Shown: piece after piece, positions 45,762-55,615 of the stretch | Layout: each line of letters starts with the position of its first letter | Position numbering within the stretch: the first letter of the stretch is position 1 | Source: Aurantimonas coralicida DSM 14790 | GTDB taxonomy: Bacteria; Pseudomonadota; Alphaproteobacteria; Rhizobiales; Rhizobiaceae | DNA: 64,000 nucleotides | Direction: 5' to 3' | Assembly (NCBI RefSeq): GCF_000421645.1 | Contig: NZ_ATXK01000003.1 | Location: 349,769 to 413,768 of the forward strand | Notes under the pieces: model-generated | Seen by the model: only the letters and a program-made list of their open reading frames with translations | Databases searched by the model: none | Told to the model about the DNA's origin: nothing | Translations under genes and position numbers: made by a program

Positions 45762-46865
45762 TCAGTTGTTGAACTTGAACATCAGGATGTCGCCGTCCTG
45801 GACGACGTATTCCTTGCCTTCGTCGCGGGCCTTGCCCGCTTCCTTGGCTGCGACCTCGCCGCCGAGCGAGACGAAGTCGTCGAAGGCGATGGTCTGGGCC
45901 CGGATGAAACCCTTCTCGAAATCGGTATGGATCACGCCAGCAGCCTGCGGAGCCTTGGCGCCGCGCCGGACCGTCCAGGCGCGGGTCTCCTTCGGGCCTG
46001 CCGTGAAGTAGGTGATCAGGTCGAGCAGCGAGTAGCCCGCCTGGATCAGCCGGTCGAGGCCGGGCTCGGTCAGGCCCATCGCCTCCAGATAGTCGCCGAC
46101 TTCCTCGGCGGGAAGCTGCGCGATCTCCGCCTCGATGGCGGCCGAGATGACGACGCTCTTGGCGCCCTGCTTCTGGGCCATCGCCGCGACGGCTTCCGAA
46201 TGGGCGTTGCCGCTCGCCGCATCGTCCTCGGCGACGTTGCAGACATAGAGGACCGGCTTGGAAGTCAGGAGGTTCAACGTCTTCAGTTCGCTGCGCTCCT
46301 CGGCATCCATCCCGGCCAGAAGCACGCGGACCGGCTCGCCGTTCTGCAGCTTCGCCAGCGCCGCTTCCATCACGGGGAGGGCCTGGATCGCTTCTTTGTC
46401 TTTGCCGGTCGCCTTCTTGCGGGTCGCCACGATGCGGCGCTCCAGGCTCTCGAGGTCGGAGAGCATCAGCTCGGTCTCGACCGTCTCGGCGTCAGCGACG
46501 GGATCGACACGACCCTCGACATGAACGACGTCGTCATCCTCGAAGCAGCGCAGCACGTGAACGATCGCGTCCACTTCGCGGATGTTGGCGAGGAACTGGT
46601 TGCCGAGGCCTTCGCCCTTGGAGGCGCCGCGCACCAGTCCGGCGATGTCGACGAAGGTAATCCGCGTCGGCAGGATGTTCGCCGACTTGGCGATGCCGGC
46701 GATGTCCTTCAGCCGCGGATCGGGAACCGGCACGTCGCCGGTGTTCGGCTCGATCGTGCAGAACGGATAATTGGCTGCGGCCGCGGCGGCAGTCTTGGTG
46801 AGAGCGTTGAACAGCGTCGACTTGCCGACATTCGGCAGGCCGACGATCCCGCATCTGAAACCCAT
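45762..46865 (-). CDS. ychF: YchF/OLA1-family ATPase
   Basis: 367 residues. The G-domain starts [20 protein letters not shown], with [20 protein letters not shown] (G3) and the altered G4 motif LYVCNVAED (NVxE), the change that gives YchF preference for ATP over GTP. The C-terminal TGS domain is present ([20 protein letters not shown] and [12 protein letters not shown]). YchF binds ribosomes and is linked to oxidative-stress and translation control. It follows pth on the same strand by 115 bases, a very common pairing. Confidence 0.96.
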   Translation of the reverse strand: MGFRCGIVGLPNVGKSTLFNALTKTAAAAAANYPFCTIEPNTGDVPVPDPRLKDIAGIAKSANILPTRITFVDIAGLVRGASKGEGLGNQFLANIREVDAIVHVLRCFEDDDVVHVEGRVDPVADAETVETELMLSDLESLERRIVATRKKATGKDKEAIQALPVMEAALAKLQNGEPVRVLLAGMDAEERSELKTLNLLTSKPVLYVCNVAEDDAASGNAHSEAVAAMAQKQGAKSVVISAAIEAEIAQLPAEEVGDYLEAMGLTEPGLDRLIQAGYSLLDLITYFTAGPKETRAWTVRRGAKAPQAAGVIHTDFEKGFIRAQTIAFDDFVSLGGEVAAKEAGKARDEGKEYVVQDGDILMFKFNN

Positions 46866-46980
46866 GGGGTGGTCCTTCGAAGATGGTCGTGTCTGACGCG
46901 TATCGCGCCGATCTTGGGGGCTGTTTGCAGCCTTCGCGGCGAGGGGTCAACTCTGGCGCCATCCGGGAAGGCGGCGACGG

Positions 46981-47715
46981 TCAGTCCTTGCCGAAGAGCC
47001 GCTTCAGCATGTCGGCCATCGGGCCCTTGTCGGGCACCTTCACTGGCGGCGGCGCTCCGCGCGCCTGACGAATGTGGCTGCGCCCCTTGGGCGGGCCCGC
47101 GGGCTTGCTTGCGCTGGCCGCACCCTTGGCGCCCGATGGCTCGTTCGAGCTCGTCGAAAGGCTGACCTTGTTCATGAACACCGCGTCCTCGCCCTTGGCG
47201 AGACTGTCGACATGCCGGGCGACGGCTTCGATGAACGGCTCCAGCCATTCGCGGTCGACCTTGGCGAAATCGCCGAGGACATAAGGGGAGACGGCGTCCT
47301 TGTTGCCCGGATGGCCGATGCCCATGCGCACGCGGCGGTAGTCCTTGGTGCCGAGATGAGCGTCGATGGAACGCAGGCCATTGTGGCCGCCATTACCGCC
47401 GCCCGTCTTCACCCGCAGCTTGCCGGGCGGCAGATCGAGCTCGTCGTGGATGACGACGATCTGCGACGGCTCCAGCTTGAAAAAGCGCGCGGCGTCGCCG
47501 ACCGAGCGGCCGGACTCGTTCATGAAGGTCTGGGGTTTGATGAGGACGACCTTCTCGCCGCCGATCTGGCCCTCGGAGATTTCCGCCGAGAACTTCTTCG
47601 ACCAGGGGGAAAAGGCAGGGTCGCGGGCGATCTCGTCGAGCGCCATGAACCCGATATTGTGCCGATTGCCGGCATAACGGGAGCCGGGATTGCCCAATCC
47701 TGCGATCAGCAACAT
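46981..47715 (-). CDS. pth: Peptidyl-tRNA hydrolase with C-terminal extension
   Basis: 244 residues. The core (about 1-190) has [20 protein letters not shown] with the catalytic His in the NRHNIGF block, [40 protein letters not shown] and [18 protein letters not shown]. The last 55 residues (Ala/Pro/Lys/Gly-rich, ending [10 protein letters not shown]) are an added tail, seen in rhizobial Pth but not in E. coli. It releases tRNA from dropped peptidyl-tRNA. It follows rplY by 47 bases and is likely cotranscribed with it. Confidence 0.96.
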   Translation of the reverse strand: MLLIAGLGNPGSRYAGNRHNIGFMALDEIARDPAFSPWSKKFSAEISEGQIGGEKVVLIKPQTFMNESGRSVGDAARFFKLEPSQIVVIHDELDLPPGKLRVKTGGGNGGHNGLRSIDAHLGTKDYRRVRMGIGHPGNKDAVSPYVLGDFAKVDREWLEPFIEAVARHVDSLAKGEDAVFMNKVSLSTSSNEPSGAKGAASASKPAGPPKGRSHIRQARGAPPPVKVPDKGPMADMLKRLFGKD

Positions 47716-47762
47716 CGCCCGGCTCCTTTCTGTTTCGTTCGGCGTTGAGCCGAGGCTGGGAC

Positions 47763-48422
47763 TTACTTGTCCTCGCCGGACCCGTCTTCGCTGACCTCGG
47801 TAGCCTCGACCGCATCGGCCTCGACCTCGGTGGCCTCGTCATCCTCGGACCGTAGGGCGGCCGGGGCGGCGATCGTCGCGATGGTGAAGTCGCGGTCGGT
47901 GATCGTCACTTCGACGTTCTTCGGCAGGGTGAGTGCCGAGGCGTGGATCGAGTCGCCGATTTCCAGACCGGTCAGGTCGAGCGTGAAGTACTCCGGAATC
48001 GCGCTGGCCGGGGCATGGACCTCGACCTCGTGGCGGACGACGTTGATGACACCGCCGCGCTTGAGACCCGGGGATGCTTCCTCGTTCTCGAAATGCACGG
48101 GAATGTTGACCGTCACGCGGGTCTTCTCGGAGACGCGCAGGAAGTCGACATGCATCAGGAAGTCGCGGACCGGCTCCAGCTGATAGTCCTTCGGCAGGAC
48201 CGAAATCTTCTGGCCGTTGACCTCGATGGTCGCGACGTGGGTCATGAAACCGCCGGCGTGGAGCGCCAGGAAGGTTTCCTTGTAGGGGATGGCGATCGGC
48301 AGCGGGTCCTGCTTGTCGCCGTAGATGACTGCGGGGATCATACCGTTGCGGCGAAGATGTCTGGCGGCCCCCTTGCCGACCTTCTCGCGCGCCTCGGCCT
48401 TGACCGTAAAGGTCTCGCTCAT
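47763..48422 (-). CDS. rplY: 50S ribosomal protein L25/general stress protein Ctc
   Basis: 219 residues, the two-domain CTC form rather than the short L25 of E. coli. The N-terminal 5S-rRNA-binding domain includes [20 protein letters not shown] and [17 protein letters not shown]. The C-terminal beta domain includes [20 protein letters not shown] and [20 protein letters not shown]. An acidic Val/Glu/Ala/Asp tail ends the protein. It sits in the ribosomal central protuberance. It leads rplY-pth(-ychF), and an inverted repeat lies in its 5' region. Confidence 0.95.
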   Translation of the reverse strand: MSETFTVKAEAREKVGKGAARHLRRNGMIPAVIYGDKQDPLPIAIPYKETFLALHAGGFMTHVATIEVNGQKISVLPKDYQLEPVRDFLMHVDFLRVSEKTRVTVNIPVHFENEEASPGLKRGGVINVVRHEVEVHAPASAIPEYFTLDLTGLEIGDSIHASALTLPKNVEVTITDRDFTIATIAAPAALRSEDDEATEVEADAVEATEVSEDGSGEDK

Positions 48423-48479
48423 GGCTTTGTCCTTCGTGCTGTGAGGTGGTCGATCAGACGGTGTGCCTGAAACGACGAA

Positions 48480-48503
48480 GAGCGGACCTGCGAGGGACCG
48501 CTC
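48480..48503 (-). promoter_or_regulatory. Hairpin in the rplY 5' region
   Basis: GAGCGGACC (48480-48488) and GGACCGCTC (48495-48503) pair as a 9-bp stem with one A-A mismatch and a six-base loop. It lies 58 bases before the rplY start on the minus strand. It could end the upstream transcript (only weak T richness follows) or serve as an rplY leader structure. Confidence 0.4.
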
Positions 48504-48595
48504 AACTCCGCGCTGCCTCCAAGGGTGTCTGCGCGGACGCCGTGCCTATACCCCAAGGCGCGCGGATGGACAAGACAGCGCCGTGAATGGCGGGC

Positions 48596-49144
48596 CTAAC
48601 GGCGGGCCCGGTCAGTCTTGTCGGCCTGCGAAGCCTTCCAGCCATCCGGCAGATCAGGATTGCGCGTATAGCCCGGCCCGACGGTGAGTGGTGCGGGCGG
48701 CATCACCGCGTCGGACATCTGCGAGGTGACCGTGAAGCTATCCTCGAACAGCACGGCCCCGTCGCCGTTCTGCACCAGGCGCACGACGACGCGGTAGGGA
48801 CGACCCTTGACGATCCCACGCAGTGGCGGCGTGCGCAGGCCGTAGCGCGTCGTGCGGGCCGTCAGTTTCGCGCTGACCGGGATCGGCGGGCCACCGCCAG
48901 GTTCCTCGAACACCGCCTCGATGCGCGAATAGCTCTTCACCGGTCGCTGCACGACCGCGGTGAAGCCATAGAAGGCCTCGGCTTCGCGATAATTGAAGAT
49001 GAAACTCGAGCCGGCGATCGTCAGGTAGGGACGGTCCGCATCGGTTTCGCGGGTGACCCAGCCGATCGCAAGCAGGATGGCGACGAGACCGACGGCGGCC
49101 GTCACAACTCCCTGCGTGCCCAACTTGCCCAGTCGCGCGAACAT
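48596..49144 (-). CDS. Conserved hypothetical single-helix membrane protein
   Basis: 182 residues. A membrane helix near residues 12-30 (VVTAAVGLVAILLAIGWVT) anchors a periplasmic beta-rich domain: YLTIAGSSFIFNYREAEAFY, GFTAVVQRPVKSYSRIEAVF, KGRPYRVVVRLVQNGDGAVL. Nothing catalytic is visible and I recognise no named domain. It lies between prs and rplY on the same strand, 119 bases after prs, a place where alphaproteobacteria often keep small envelope genes. Function unknown. Confidence 0.7.
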   Translation of the reverse strand: MFARLGKLGTQGVVTAAVGLVAILLAIGWVTRETDADRPYLTIAGSSFIFNYREAEAFYGFTAVVQRPVKSYSRIEAVFEEPGGGPPIPVSAKLTARTTRYGLRTPPLRGIVKGRPYRVVVRLVQNGDGAVLFEDSFTVTSQMSDAVMPPAPLTVGPGYTRNPDLPDGWKASQADKTDRARR

Positions 49145-49263
49145 CGCTTCTGTCCGATGGCCCGTGTGGCCAGACGCACAGTCTAGCGCGGCGGGAGGCC
49201 GGTCACCAGCGTTTCAGCAAGGTCAGCCGTGAAGCGGCGCCGACCGGGCCGCCCCGGATCGGC

Positions 49264-50196
49264 TCAGTCGAACAGGCTCGAGACCGATTCCTCGGACGCC
49301 GTGCGCGCGATCGCCTCACCGAGAAGATTGGCGGTGGTGACGACGCGGATGTTCGCCGCCTCGTTGATCGCCTTGGTCGGCTGGATCGAGTCGGTGATCA
49401 CCAGCTCCTTGAGGCTGGACGCGGTGATGCGCGAGACCGCGCCGCCCGACAGGACGCCATGGGTGATGTAGGCCGAAGCGCTGTTGGCGCCGGCCTGTAC
49501 CAGCGCGTCGGCCGCGTTGCAGAGCGTGCCGCCGGAATCGATGATGTCGTCGATCAGGATGCAGTTGCGGCCGGTGACGTCACCGATGATGTTCATGACT
49601 TCCGACTCGCCCGGGCGGTCGCGGCGCTTGTCGACGATGGCCAGCGGCGCATCGAGACGCTTGGCGAGCGCGCGGGCGCGGACCACGCCGCCGACGTCGG
49701 GCGAGATGACCATCAGGTTCGACAGATCCTGATGCTCCTTCACGTCGCGCGCGATCAGCGGAACGGCGAAGAGGTTGTCGGTCGGGATATCGAAGAAGCC
49801 CTGGATCTGACCGGCATGCAAGTCGAGGGTCATGACGCGGTCGGCGCCGGCCTCGGTGATCAGATTGGCGACCAGCTTGGCCGAGATCGGGGTGCGCCCG
49901 CCGGCCTTGCGGTCCTGCCGGGCATAGCCGAAATAGGGAAGCACTGCGGTGATGCGGCGGGCCGAGGCGCGGCGCATGGCGTCGATCATGATGAGCAGTT
50001 CCATCAGATGATCATTGGCCGGATAGGACGTCGACTGGACGATGAAGACGTCCTCGCCGCGGACGTTTTCCTTGATCTCTACGAAGACTTCCTGGTCGGC
50101 GAAGCGCCGGACCATGGCCTCCCCGAGTGGCAATTCCAGATAGCGTCCGATGGATTGAGCGAGGACGCGGTTGGAGTTGCCGCTGAAGAGTTTCAT
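49264..50196 (-). CDS. prs: Ribose-phosphate pyrophosphokinase
   Basis: 310 residues from ATG 50196; in-frame sequence upstream lacks conservation. The class I PRPP-synthase marks are [60 protein letters not shown] and the PRPP loop [15 protein letters not shown], with [16 protein letters not shown] as the flexible loop. It makes PRPP from ribose-5-phosphate and ATP for nucleotide, His and Trp synthesis, so it also feeds the trp pathway encoded at 5 kb and apt at 42 kb. Confidence 0.97.
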   Translation of the reverse strand: MKLFSGNSNRVLAQSIGRYLELPLGEAMVRRFADQEVFVEIKENVRGEDVFIVQSTSYPANDHLMELLIMIDAMRRASARRITAVLPYFGYARQDRKAGGRTPISAKLVANLITEAGADRVMTLDLHAGQIQGFFDIPTDNLFAVPLIARDVKEHQDLSNLMVISPDVGGVVRARALAKRLDAPLAIVDKRRDRPGESEVMNIIGDVTGRNCILIDDIIDSGGTLCNAADALVQAGANSASAYITHGVLSGGAVSRITASSLKELVITDSIQPTKAINEAANIRVVTTANLLGEAIARTASEESVSSLFD

Positions 50197-50361
50197 CGCG
50201 TTCTTTCCGATAGCGGGTACCGGTCGGGACGGCTTGGCTATGCCGCTTCGGTGGGCCATCCCGTCGCCTCCGGTTCGATGCAGGGGCTCATAGCAACATC
50301 GCGCGAAACTTCAACCCGCCGCCTTTCGCAATGCGGGATAAGTTCGGGGCATCGATGAGGC

Positions 50362-51174
50362 TCAGCCGGTGCCGGTTGCGACCTGCGCGGCTTCCTGCAG
50401 CGTGCGGTCGGCAACGGCCGCGAGCGTCGACAGGTCGATGGCGGCCCAAGGGTCCGCGGCGGCGCCGGGCACGCTTTCCTGTCCCTGAATGCGCCGGACA
50501 CGGCGGTCGCTCTCATCGAGCACGTCCCAGACATAGACGAGGGTGGTGGAGGACCCGTCGTTGAACGCCGAGAAATAGCCCTTGAGGCGCACGCTCGACG
50601 GTGCTTCGGCGGCCGGGCGGATGGTGACGCCCTTGGCTGCAGCGCTTTCCGACAGGGCGCGCGCCAGAAGCACCGCCTTTTCCTCGGGCGCGCCAACAAG
50701 CGGCAGGAACTGCACTTCGCCAACGCTCTGGTTGGCGCTGACGGATGCGGGGGCGGGACCTGCCGGCGCGGGCGCTGCCGCCAACGTCGTCGGGGCAGCC
50801 GCGACAGGCTGGGCGGATTGCGGGGCCGGCGCTGCCTGCTGCTGAATGGGCGCGATCGGAGCGGAGGACACCGGCTGCTGCTGAACCGGCGGATAGGCCT
50901 GCTGGTTCATTGGCTGCTGCTGCTGCGACATGGCCGGCTGCGGATAACCCATGGTGCTCGAGGCAGCCGGTGGGGGCGCGGCGGCGAATTGCCGGGACGG
51001 GACGGAGGCGCTCATCGACCCGCTGCCGAGGGATCCGATACCGACGCTCGGCACCGGACCGTCGGGCCCGAAATCCATCGATGCCTCGGTACATCCGGAA
51101 AGGCTGGTGCCGAGACCGACGATCCCGAGCGTCAGGGCGATCATCGGCACGCGGCGGCGGGGATTGGATTCCAC
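50362..51174 (-). CDS. Putative lipoprotein rich in proline, glutamine and alanine
   Basis: 270 residues. The N-terminus has a basic lead, a hydrophobic core and a lipobox (LGTSLSGC, Cys28), so it should be lipid-modified by Lgt, whose gene is about 3 kb away in the same direction. Residues 60-150 are low-complexity with runs of Pro/Gln/Ala (QQQQPMNQQAYPPVQQQP). The last 110 residues look folded (GEVQFLPLVGAPEEKAVLLA, LKGYFSAFNDGSSTTLVYVW). A second ATG at 51144 would still leave a signal peptide. No family recognised. Confidence 0.68.
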   Translation of the reverse strand: MESNPRRRVPMIALTLGIVGLGTSLSGCTEASMDFGPDGPVPSVGIGSLGSGSMSASVPSRQFAAAPPPAASSTMGYPQPAMSQQQQPMNQQAYPPVQQQPVSSAPIAPIQQQAAPAPQSAQPVAAAPTTLAAAPAPAGPAPASVSANQSVGEVQFLPLVGAPEEKAVLLARALSESAAAKGVTIRPAAEAPSSVRLKGYFSAFNDGSSTTLVYVWDVLDESDRRVRRIQGQESVPGAAADPWAAIDLSTLAAVADRTLQEAAQVATGTG

Positions 51175-51272
51175 GGAGCTCGTTCCTTGCGACTGACGGC
51201 CAGCGTTCGACCGGGATCGTGGACCGTGAGTCGCAAGATAACGTTAAAAGGCGGTCGATTTTCTTCGAAAGC

Positions 51273-51292
51273 CCTGCGCCACAAGGCGCAGG
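51273..51292 (-). terminator. Hairpin after the M24-fold gene
   Basis: CCTGCGCC (51273-51280), loop ACAA and GGCGCAGG (51285-51292) form a perfect 8-bp stem, 31 bases after the M24 gene stop on the minus strand. On that strand it is followed by GCTTTCG, a weak T-tract. Confidence 0.6.
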
Positions 51293-51322
51293 CCCTAAAT
51301 CTGGCGACGGCGGCCGCCTGAA

Positions 51323-52471
51323 TCAGACCGAAATCAGGTCGAGAGAAAGCCGCGACAATGGCTCGGGCGCGCTCGTCGTCGTCAGGTAGGTCCGGCCGAG
51401 CGTCATCGCGGTATCGGTGTCGGAATCCATGATGATCATGTGCGCGAAGAGGGTCATATCCGGCACGATCGGCTGCGGATTGCCGGAATAGAACATCGGC
51501 GTGTCCATCCACGACGGCGCGTAGCGCGCCCCAAGCGAATAGCCGCAAGCGCTGAGGCGGTGGCGGACGAGTTCATGGGCTTCCATCACCGCCGCATGGG
51601 CATCGAAGACGTCGCCGAAGCTGCTGCCCGGAACCATCGCCGCCTCGACGGCATCCAGCGCCTCGCGCGCGGCCGTGTGCAGTTCGACATGGCGCTCGCT
51701 CGGGCGGCCGACGATCACCGTCTTCATCAAGGCGGCGTGGTACTGCGATTTGACGCCGGCCCATTCCAGCGTGAGCTGATCCTGGTCGTCGAGGATGCGG
51801 CGGCCCGACTTGTATCGGCACAGCAGGGCATCGCGGCCGGAGCCGACGATGAACGGGTTGGCCGGATAGTCGCCGCCTTGGCGCAGCACCTCTCCCTGAA
51901 GCGCCGCCAGGATGTCGGCCTCGTTGGCGCCCGCCCTGATCAACGGCAGGGCGGCATCGAACGCCTCGTCACCGAGCCGTGCAGCCTCGCGCACGGTCTC
52001 GATCTCGGCAGGGGTTTTGACCGCGCGCAGCAACGGCACGAGGTTGGAGGCCTCCTTCAGCGTGGCGAAGGAGCCGAGCCGCTCCTGTACCATCTGGCCG
52101 TTGGCTGCGGTCAGGCCATGGGTCGCCCACTCGACGCCGATGCGGGCACCGAGAAGGCCCATGTCGTCGAGCATGTCGCGCAGTTCGATGACCGGATCGG
52201 CGCTGCCCCGGTCGCGCCAGATGCTGATCGATTCCAGCGTCGAGGTGTGACGCGCCTGCCGCAGGTCGGCCGAGCGGGTCAGAAGCTGCATCTCGCCATC
52301 GGCCTTCACCACCAGGCACTGGAAGTGACAGAAGCCGAAGGTGTCGTAGCCGGTCAGCCAGTACATCGATTCCTGGGCGAACAGCATCAGGGCGTCGAGC
52401 TTCTGCTCGCCCATTTCCAGCATGAGCCGGTCGCGGCGGGCGTCGAACTCGTCGCGTGAGAAATGCAGCAT
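51323..52471 (-). CDS. M24-family peptidase-fold protein with replaced metal ligands
   Basis: 382 residues. The creatinase N-domain (about 1-150) and the pita-bread C-domain (160-375) are both present (KTPAEIETVREAARLGDEAF, NPFIVGSGRDALLCRYKSGR). In metal-dependent members the first two ligands sit in a D-x(10)-D pattern; here the segment reads LEWAGVKSQYHAALMKT, so both aspartates are replaced (E and A). The later His/Glu region reads CGYSLGARYAPSWMDTPMF instead of HGxGH. This pattern fits the metal-free creatinase or ectoine-hydrolase branch, so it may hydrolyse a small C-N bond rather than Xaa-Pro peptides. It follows pgeF by six bases in the lgt-midA-pgeF unit. Confidence 0.78.
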   Translation of the reverse strand: MLHFSRDEFDARRDRLMLEMGEQKLDALMLFAQESMYWLTGYDTFGFCHFQCLVVKADGEMQLLTRSADLRQARHTSTLESISIWRDRGSADPVIELRDMLDDMGLLGARIGVEWATHGLTAANGQMVQERLGSFATLKEASNLVPLLRAVKTPAEIETVREAARLGDEAFDAALPLIRAGANEADILAALQGEVLRQGGDYPANPFIVGSGRDALLCRYKSGRRILDDQDQLTLEWAGVKSQYHAALMKTVIVGRPSERHVELHTAAREALDAVEAAMVPGSSFGDVFDAHAAVMEAHELVRHRLSACGYSLGARYAPSWMDTPMFYSGNPQPIVPDMTLFAHMIIMDSDTDTAMTLGRTYLTTTSAPEPLSRLSLDLISV

Positions 52472-52477
52472 CCGAGG

Positions 52478-53278
52478 TTACTCCGCGAGGGCGATGGCAG
52501 AAAGCTGGCGGCCGTAATCGGGCTCGCCGCGATGCGTGGTGCGCCGGAAGGAAAAGAAGCGGTCCGGCTCGCCATAGGTGCAACGGTCGACGAAGCTGCC
52601 CTCGACGCCGCTGGCTTGCAGTCGAGCAACGATGAAGCCCGGCAGGTCGAACTGACGCTTGTCGGCGCTGCGCCCGGGCTGGAAGAACCGCTCGCGTGCA
52701 GGCTCCGCGTCGAGGAACTCCGCCACCATCTCGAGGCCGACTTCGTAATTGGGCTGCGTGATCGTCGGCCCGAGCACGGCACGGATGGAATTGCGCTTTG
52801 CACCGAGCCCTTCCATGGCGGCGACCGTCGCTTCCAGGACGCCGTTCAGCGCGCCACGCCAGCCGGCATGCGCCGCGCCGATCACGCCGTTCTCGGTATC
52901 CGCGAAAAGGACGGGCCCGCAGTCGGCGGTGACGACGCCGATGGCGAGGCCCTTGCGGCGCGTCGCGATCCCATCGGCGCGCGGGCGGTCGCCGGAGAAG
53001 GGGGCATCCAACACCACGGCGTCCGCCGAATGCACCTGCCAGGGTGTCGCGAGATCTGCGCTGCCCAGAGTGGCGAGCGCGCGGGCTCGGTTTTCCAGAA
53101 CGTCCTCGGGACGGTCGTTCGAGCCGATCCCGACATTGAGCCCGGCATAGAGCCCTTCCGAGACCCCGCCCCTGCGGGTGAAAAAGGCATGGGCGATGTC
53201 TGGTCCTGCCAGACGGTCCGACCGGACGACGGCGGAATCAGGCAGCGGCGACGCGGATCGGCTTCGAATGTCGGACAT
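52478..53278 (-). CDS. pgeF: Peptidoglycan editing factor PgeF (YfiH/laccase domain)
   Basis: 266 residues. The multicopper-laccase-like YfiH fold shows its copper/zinc histidines in PWQVHSADAVVLDAP, VVTADCGPVLFAD and GVIGAAHAGWRGALNGVLEA, with VLGPTITQPNYEVG and FVDRCTYGEPDRFFSFRRTT downstream. PgeF removes wrongly incorporated L-Ala-derived stem peptides from UDP-MurNAc precursors (family knowledge). It lies 33 bases after midA and six before the M24 gene. Confidence 0.93.
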   Translation of the reverse strand: MSDIRSRSASPLPDSAVVRSDRLAGPDIAHAFFTRRGGVSEGLYAGLNVGIGSNDRPEDVLENRARALATLGSADLATPWQVHSADAVVLDAPFSGDRPRADGIATRRKGLAIGVVTADCGPVLFADTENGVIGAAHAGWRGALNGVLEATVAAMEGLGAKRNSIRAVLGPTITQPNYEVGLEMVAEFLDAEPARERFFQPGRSADKRQFDLPGFIVARLQASGVEGSFVDRCTYGEPDRFFSFRRTTHRGEPDYGRQLSAIALAE

Positions 53279-53311
53279 GGCGCGGGATCGTGGTCGAGGG
53301 GCAGGGCGAAG

Positions 53312-54454
53312 TCAATCCGCGGCGGTTCCGTCGGTTGTGTCCGGCAATCCGGCCTCGATCAGGCCGAAGGGTGGCAGTCTCATTGGGCGCGAGGCAGCGC
53401 ACAGAACCTTGAAGATCTGGCCCATATCGCCGGGGCCCGTTCCCGCCAGACGCTGCACGGCGCCGGTGATTTCCGTTCGCGTCTTCTCGTCACGCGCAGC
53501 GCCGAGCGCGCCAGCCCGTTCCAGAAGGCCGAGGGCTAGAAGGAAGTCGCTTTGCGTGACCGTCGGCGATACGTAAAGCCCGCTCGCGCGGAACGGGGCG
53601 GCAATCCTGTCGAAGTCGACATGGCTGGTGATGTCGTTCTCGCCGGGGCGGTCCAGCGGGTCGGCGAAGGCATGGCCGTGCATCGCCTGCAATGTGTCCC
53701 CGTAACCGCTGCGGGAATGACCGTAATCGATGAAGAGGCCCGCGCCGCCGTCCGTGGCCAGCCGCTCGGCCAGGGCCGCGGCAATCCGTTCGCGTGCTGG
53801 CGAGACTTCCAGCACCGCGCCGGCCTTGGGCTCCACCAACCCCATCGCCCGGACGGCATCGGAAACCTGCGGGCGCGCTTCGCACAGCACGAACTCGAAG
53901 CGTCCGCTGTCGGTCGTCGATACGCAGCGTTCGCGCCAGTCGCTGCCGTCGAAGACATATTGGCGGACCGCAACCGCATCGAACAGCTCGTTGGCGACGA
54001 CGACCATCGGTCGTCGCTCCAGATCCTCGATGCGCCGCACCCGGCGGATCGGCAGGTCGAAGCGTCCCAGCGTCTGCATCTGCTCGTCGGCGAGCCGGTC
54101 GCTGGTTTCCACCAGCCGCACAGCGGCCGCCCGCATGCAGTCCGGGGCGACGGAACGCAGCGCGCGCAGCATGTCGGCCATCATCGTGCCGCGGCCGGGC
54201 CCGCATTCGACCAGCAGAAAGGCGTCTGGACGACCGAGACCGGTCCAGGCCGAGGCGACCCAGGCACCGAGAAGTTCGCCGAACATCTGGCTCACCTCGG
54301 GCGCGGTGACGAAATCGCCGGCCCGGCCGAACGGATCGCGACGCGCATAATAGCCGTGCTCGCGATCGTAGAGTGCGAAGTTCCAGTAGCGGTCGACGCC
54401 GAGTGGACCTTCGACCCTGACATGTTCGGCAATCTTGCGGGCAAGCGCGTTCAC
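53312..54454 (-). CDS. MidA/NDUFAF7-family SAM-dependent methyltransferase
   Basis: 380 residues from GTG 54454, which overlaps the lgt stop (GTGA); the open frame further upstream lies antisense-free but inside lgt in another frame and is not coding. The DUF185 marks are GPLGVDRYWNFALYDREHGY, DPFGRAGDFVTAPEVSQMFG, LVECGPGRGTMMADMLRAL (SAM site) and ANELFDAVAVRQYV. In mitochondria the homologue methylates an arginine of a complex I subunit; a complex I-linked role here is by analogy. It is translationally coupled to lgt. Confidence 0.92.
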   Translation of the reverse strand: MNALARKIAEHVRVEGPLGVDRYWNFALYDREHGYYARRDPFGRAGDFVTAPEVSQMFGELLGAWVASAWTGLGRPDAFLLVECGPGRGTMMADMLRALRSVAPDCMRAAAVRLVETSDRLADEQMQTLGRFDLPIRRVRRIEDLERRPMVVVANELFDAVAVRQYVFDGSDWRERCVSTTDSGRFEFVLCEARPQVSDAVRAMGLVEPKAGAVLEVSPARERIAAALAERLATDGGAGLFIDYGHSRSGYGDTLQAMHGHAFADPLDRPGENDITSHVDFDRIAAPFRASGLYVSPTVTQSDFLLALGLLERAGALGAARDEKTRTEITGAVQRLAGTGPGDMGQIFKVLCAASRPMRLPPFGLIEAGLPDTTDGTAAD

Positions 54455-55329
54455 GGCCGGGCGGCGCCCGCTTGATCGTCCTCCACCGGCTGGGGCTCGT
54501 AGGCGCGGGGCCTGGCCGTCGCCATGGCCCAGATGCCGATGATCAGCATCGGAACCGACAACAGCATTCCCATGGTGAACCAGCCGCCATAGAGGTAGCC
54601 GAGTTGCACATCCGGCATGCGGAAGAACTCGACGAAGATGCGCGAGCAGCCATAGCCGAAGAGGAACAGGCCGCCGACGAAGCGCGGACGACCGAGCATC
54701 TTGAAGTGGTGCGTCGCGATCCGCAGCACGATGAACAGCAGAATACCTTCCAGCAGCGCTTCGTAGAGCTGGCTGGGGTGTCGCGGCATCGGGCCGGCAT
54801 CGGGAAAGACCATCGCCCAGGGTACCATGGTGGGCGCGCCCCACAATTCGCCGTTGATGAAGTTGGCGATGCGCCCGAAGAACAGGCCGAAGGGCACCGA
54901 GGCGGCGACGATGTCGATCAGGCTGAACAGCGGCACCTTGTAGACGCGACAGAACACCGCGATCGCCACCACCACGCCGATCAGGCCGCCATGGAACGCC
55001 ATGCCGCCTTCCCAGACCCGGAACACCGCCAGGGGATCGGCGACGTAGCGTTCGAATTCGTAGAAGAATACCGAGCCGAGGCGGCCTCCCACCACGATGC
55101 CGATCGTGATGTAGAGGATGAAATCGTCGATCTGCAGCTTGGTGACCGGCGAGACGCCATTCGGCCAGAGCCGCGTGTTGCCCGCCAGATGGCGACCGTA
55201 GAGCCATCCGCAGAGAATGCCCGCGACATAGGACAGGCCGTACCAGCGCAACTGGATCAGTCCGAGATCCAGGAAGATCGGATCGATCTGCGGATAGGTC
55301 AGGACACCGAGATAGGGGAGGGTGAGCAT
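54451..55329 (-). CDS. lgt: Prolipoprotein diacylglyceryl transferase
   Basis: 292 residues with seven predicted membrane helices. The conserved RWYGLSYVAGILCGWLYGR, GGMAFHGGLIGVV (HGG) and the Lgt signature GRIANFINGELWGAPT are all present, along with RHPSQLYEALLEG. It attaches diacylglycerol to the lipobox cysteine of prolipoproteins at the inner membrane, including presumably the lipoprotein encoded at 50.4 kb. It is the first gene of the minus-strand unit lgt-midA-pgeF-M24 and is divergent from ubiK. Confidence 0.96.
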   Translation of the reverse strand: MLTLPYLGVLTYPQIDPIFLDLGLIQLRWYGLSYVAGILCGWLYGRHLAGNTRLWPNGVSPVTKLQIDDFILYITIGIVVGGRLGSVFFYEFERYVADPLAVFRVWEGGMAFHGGLIGVVVAIAVFCRVYKVPLFSLIDIVAASVPFGLFFGRIANFINGELWGAPTMVPWAMVFPDAGPMPRHPSQLYEALLEGILLFIVLRIATHHFKMLGRPRFVGGLFLFGYGCSRIFVEFFRMPDVQLGYLYGGWFTMGMLLSVPMLIIGIWAMATARPRAYEPQPVEDDQAGAARP

Positions 55330-55615
55330 CGGTCCGCCATTGGGAGAAAGCGGGCGCTTGGCGCCCTTGCAGGAGCGGCGCGACCTTGGCCCGCGACCTT
55401 CACAGGGTCAAGCGTGGCCGGCCCCGGAGATCGACGCTGTCCCACCTGTGTGGCCCTCGAGCCTTCACCTTCGCGTGCGCTGCCATCCGAAAGGCTGACC
55501 GTTCGGGCAGCCTTCCACTGCCGCAAGCCCGCCCGGTCGCCATTGCCATCGTCCCCGGCGCTCTCTACCTCAACCCCGAAGAGAACGCGCAATGGCGCAA
55601 AACGGAGACCCATTC

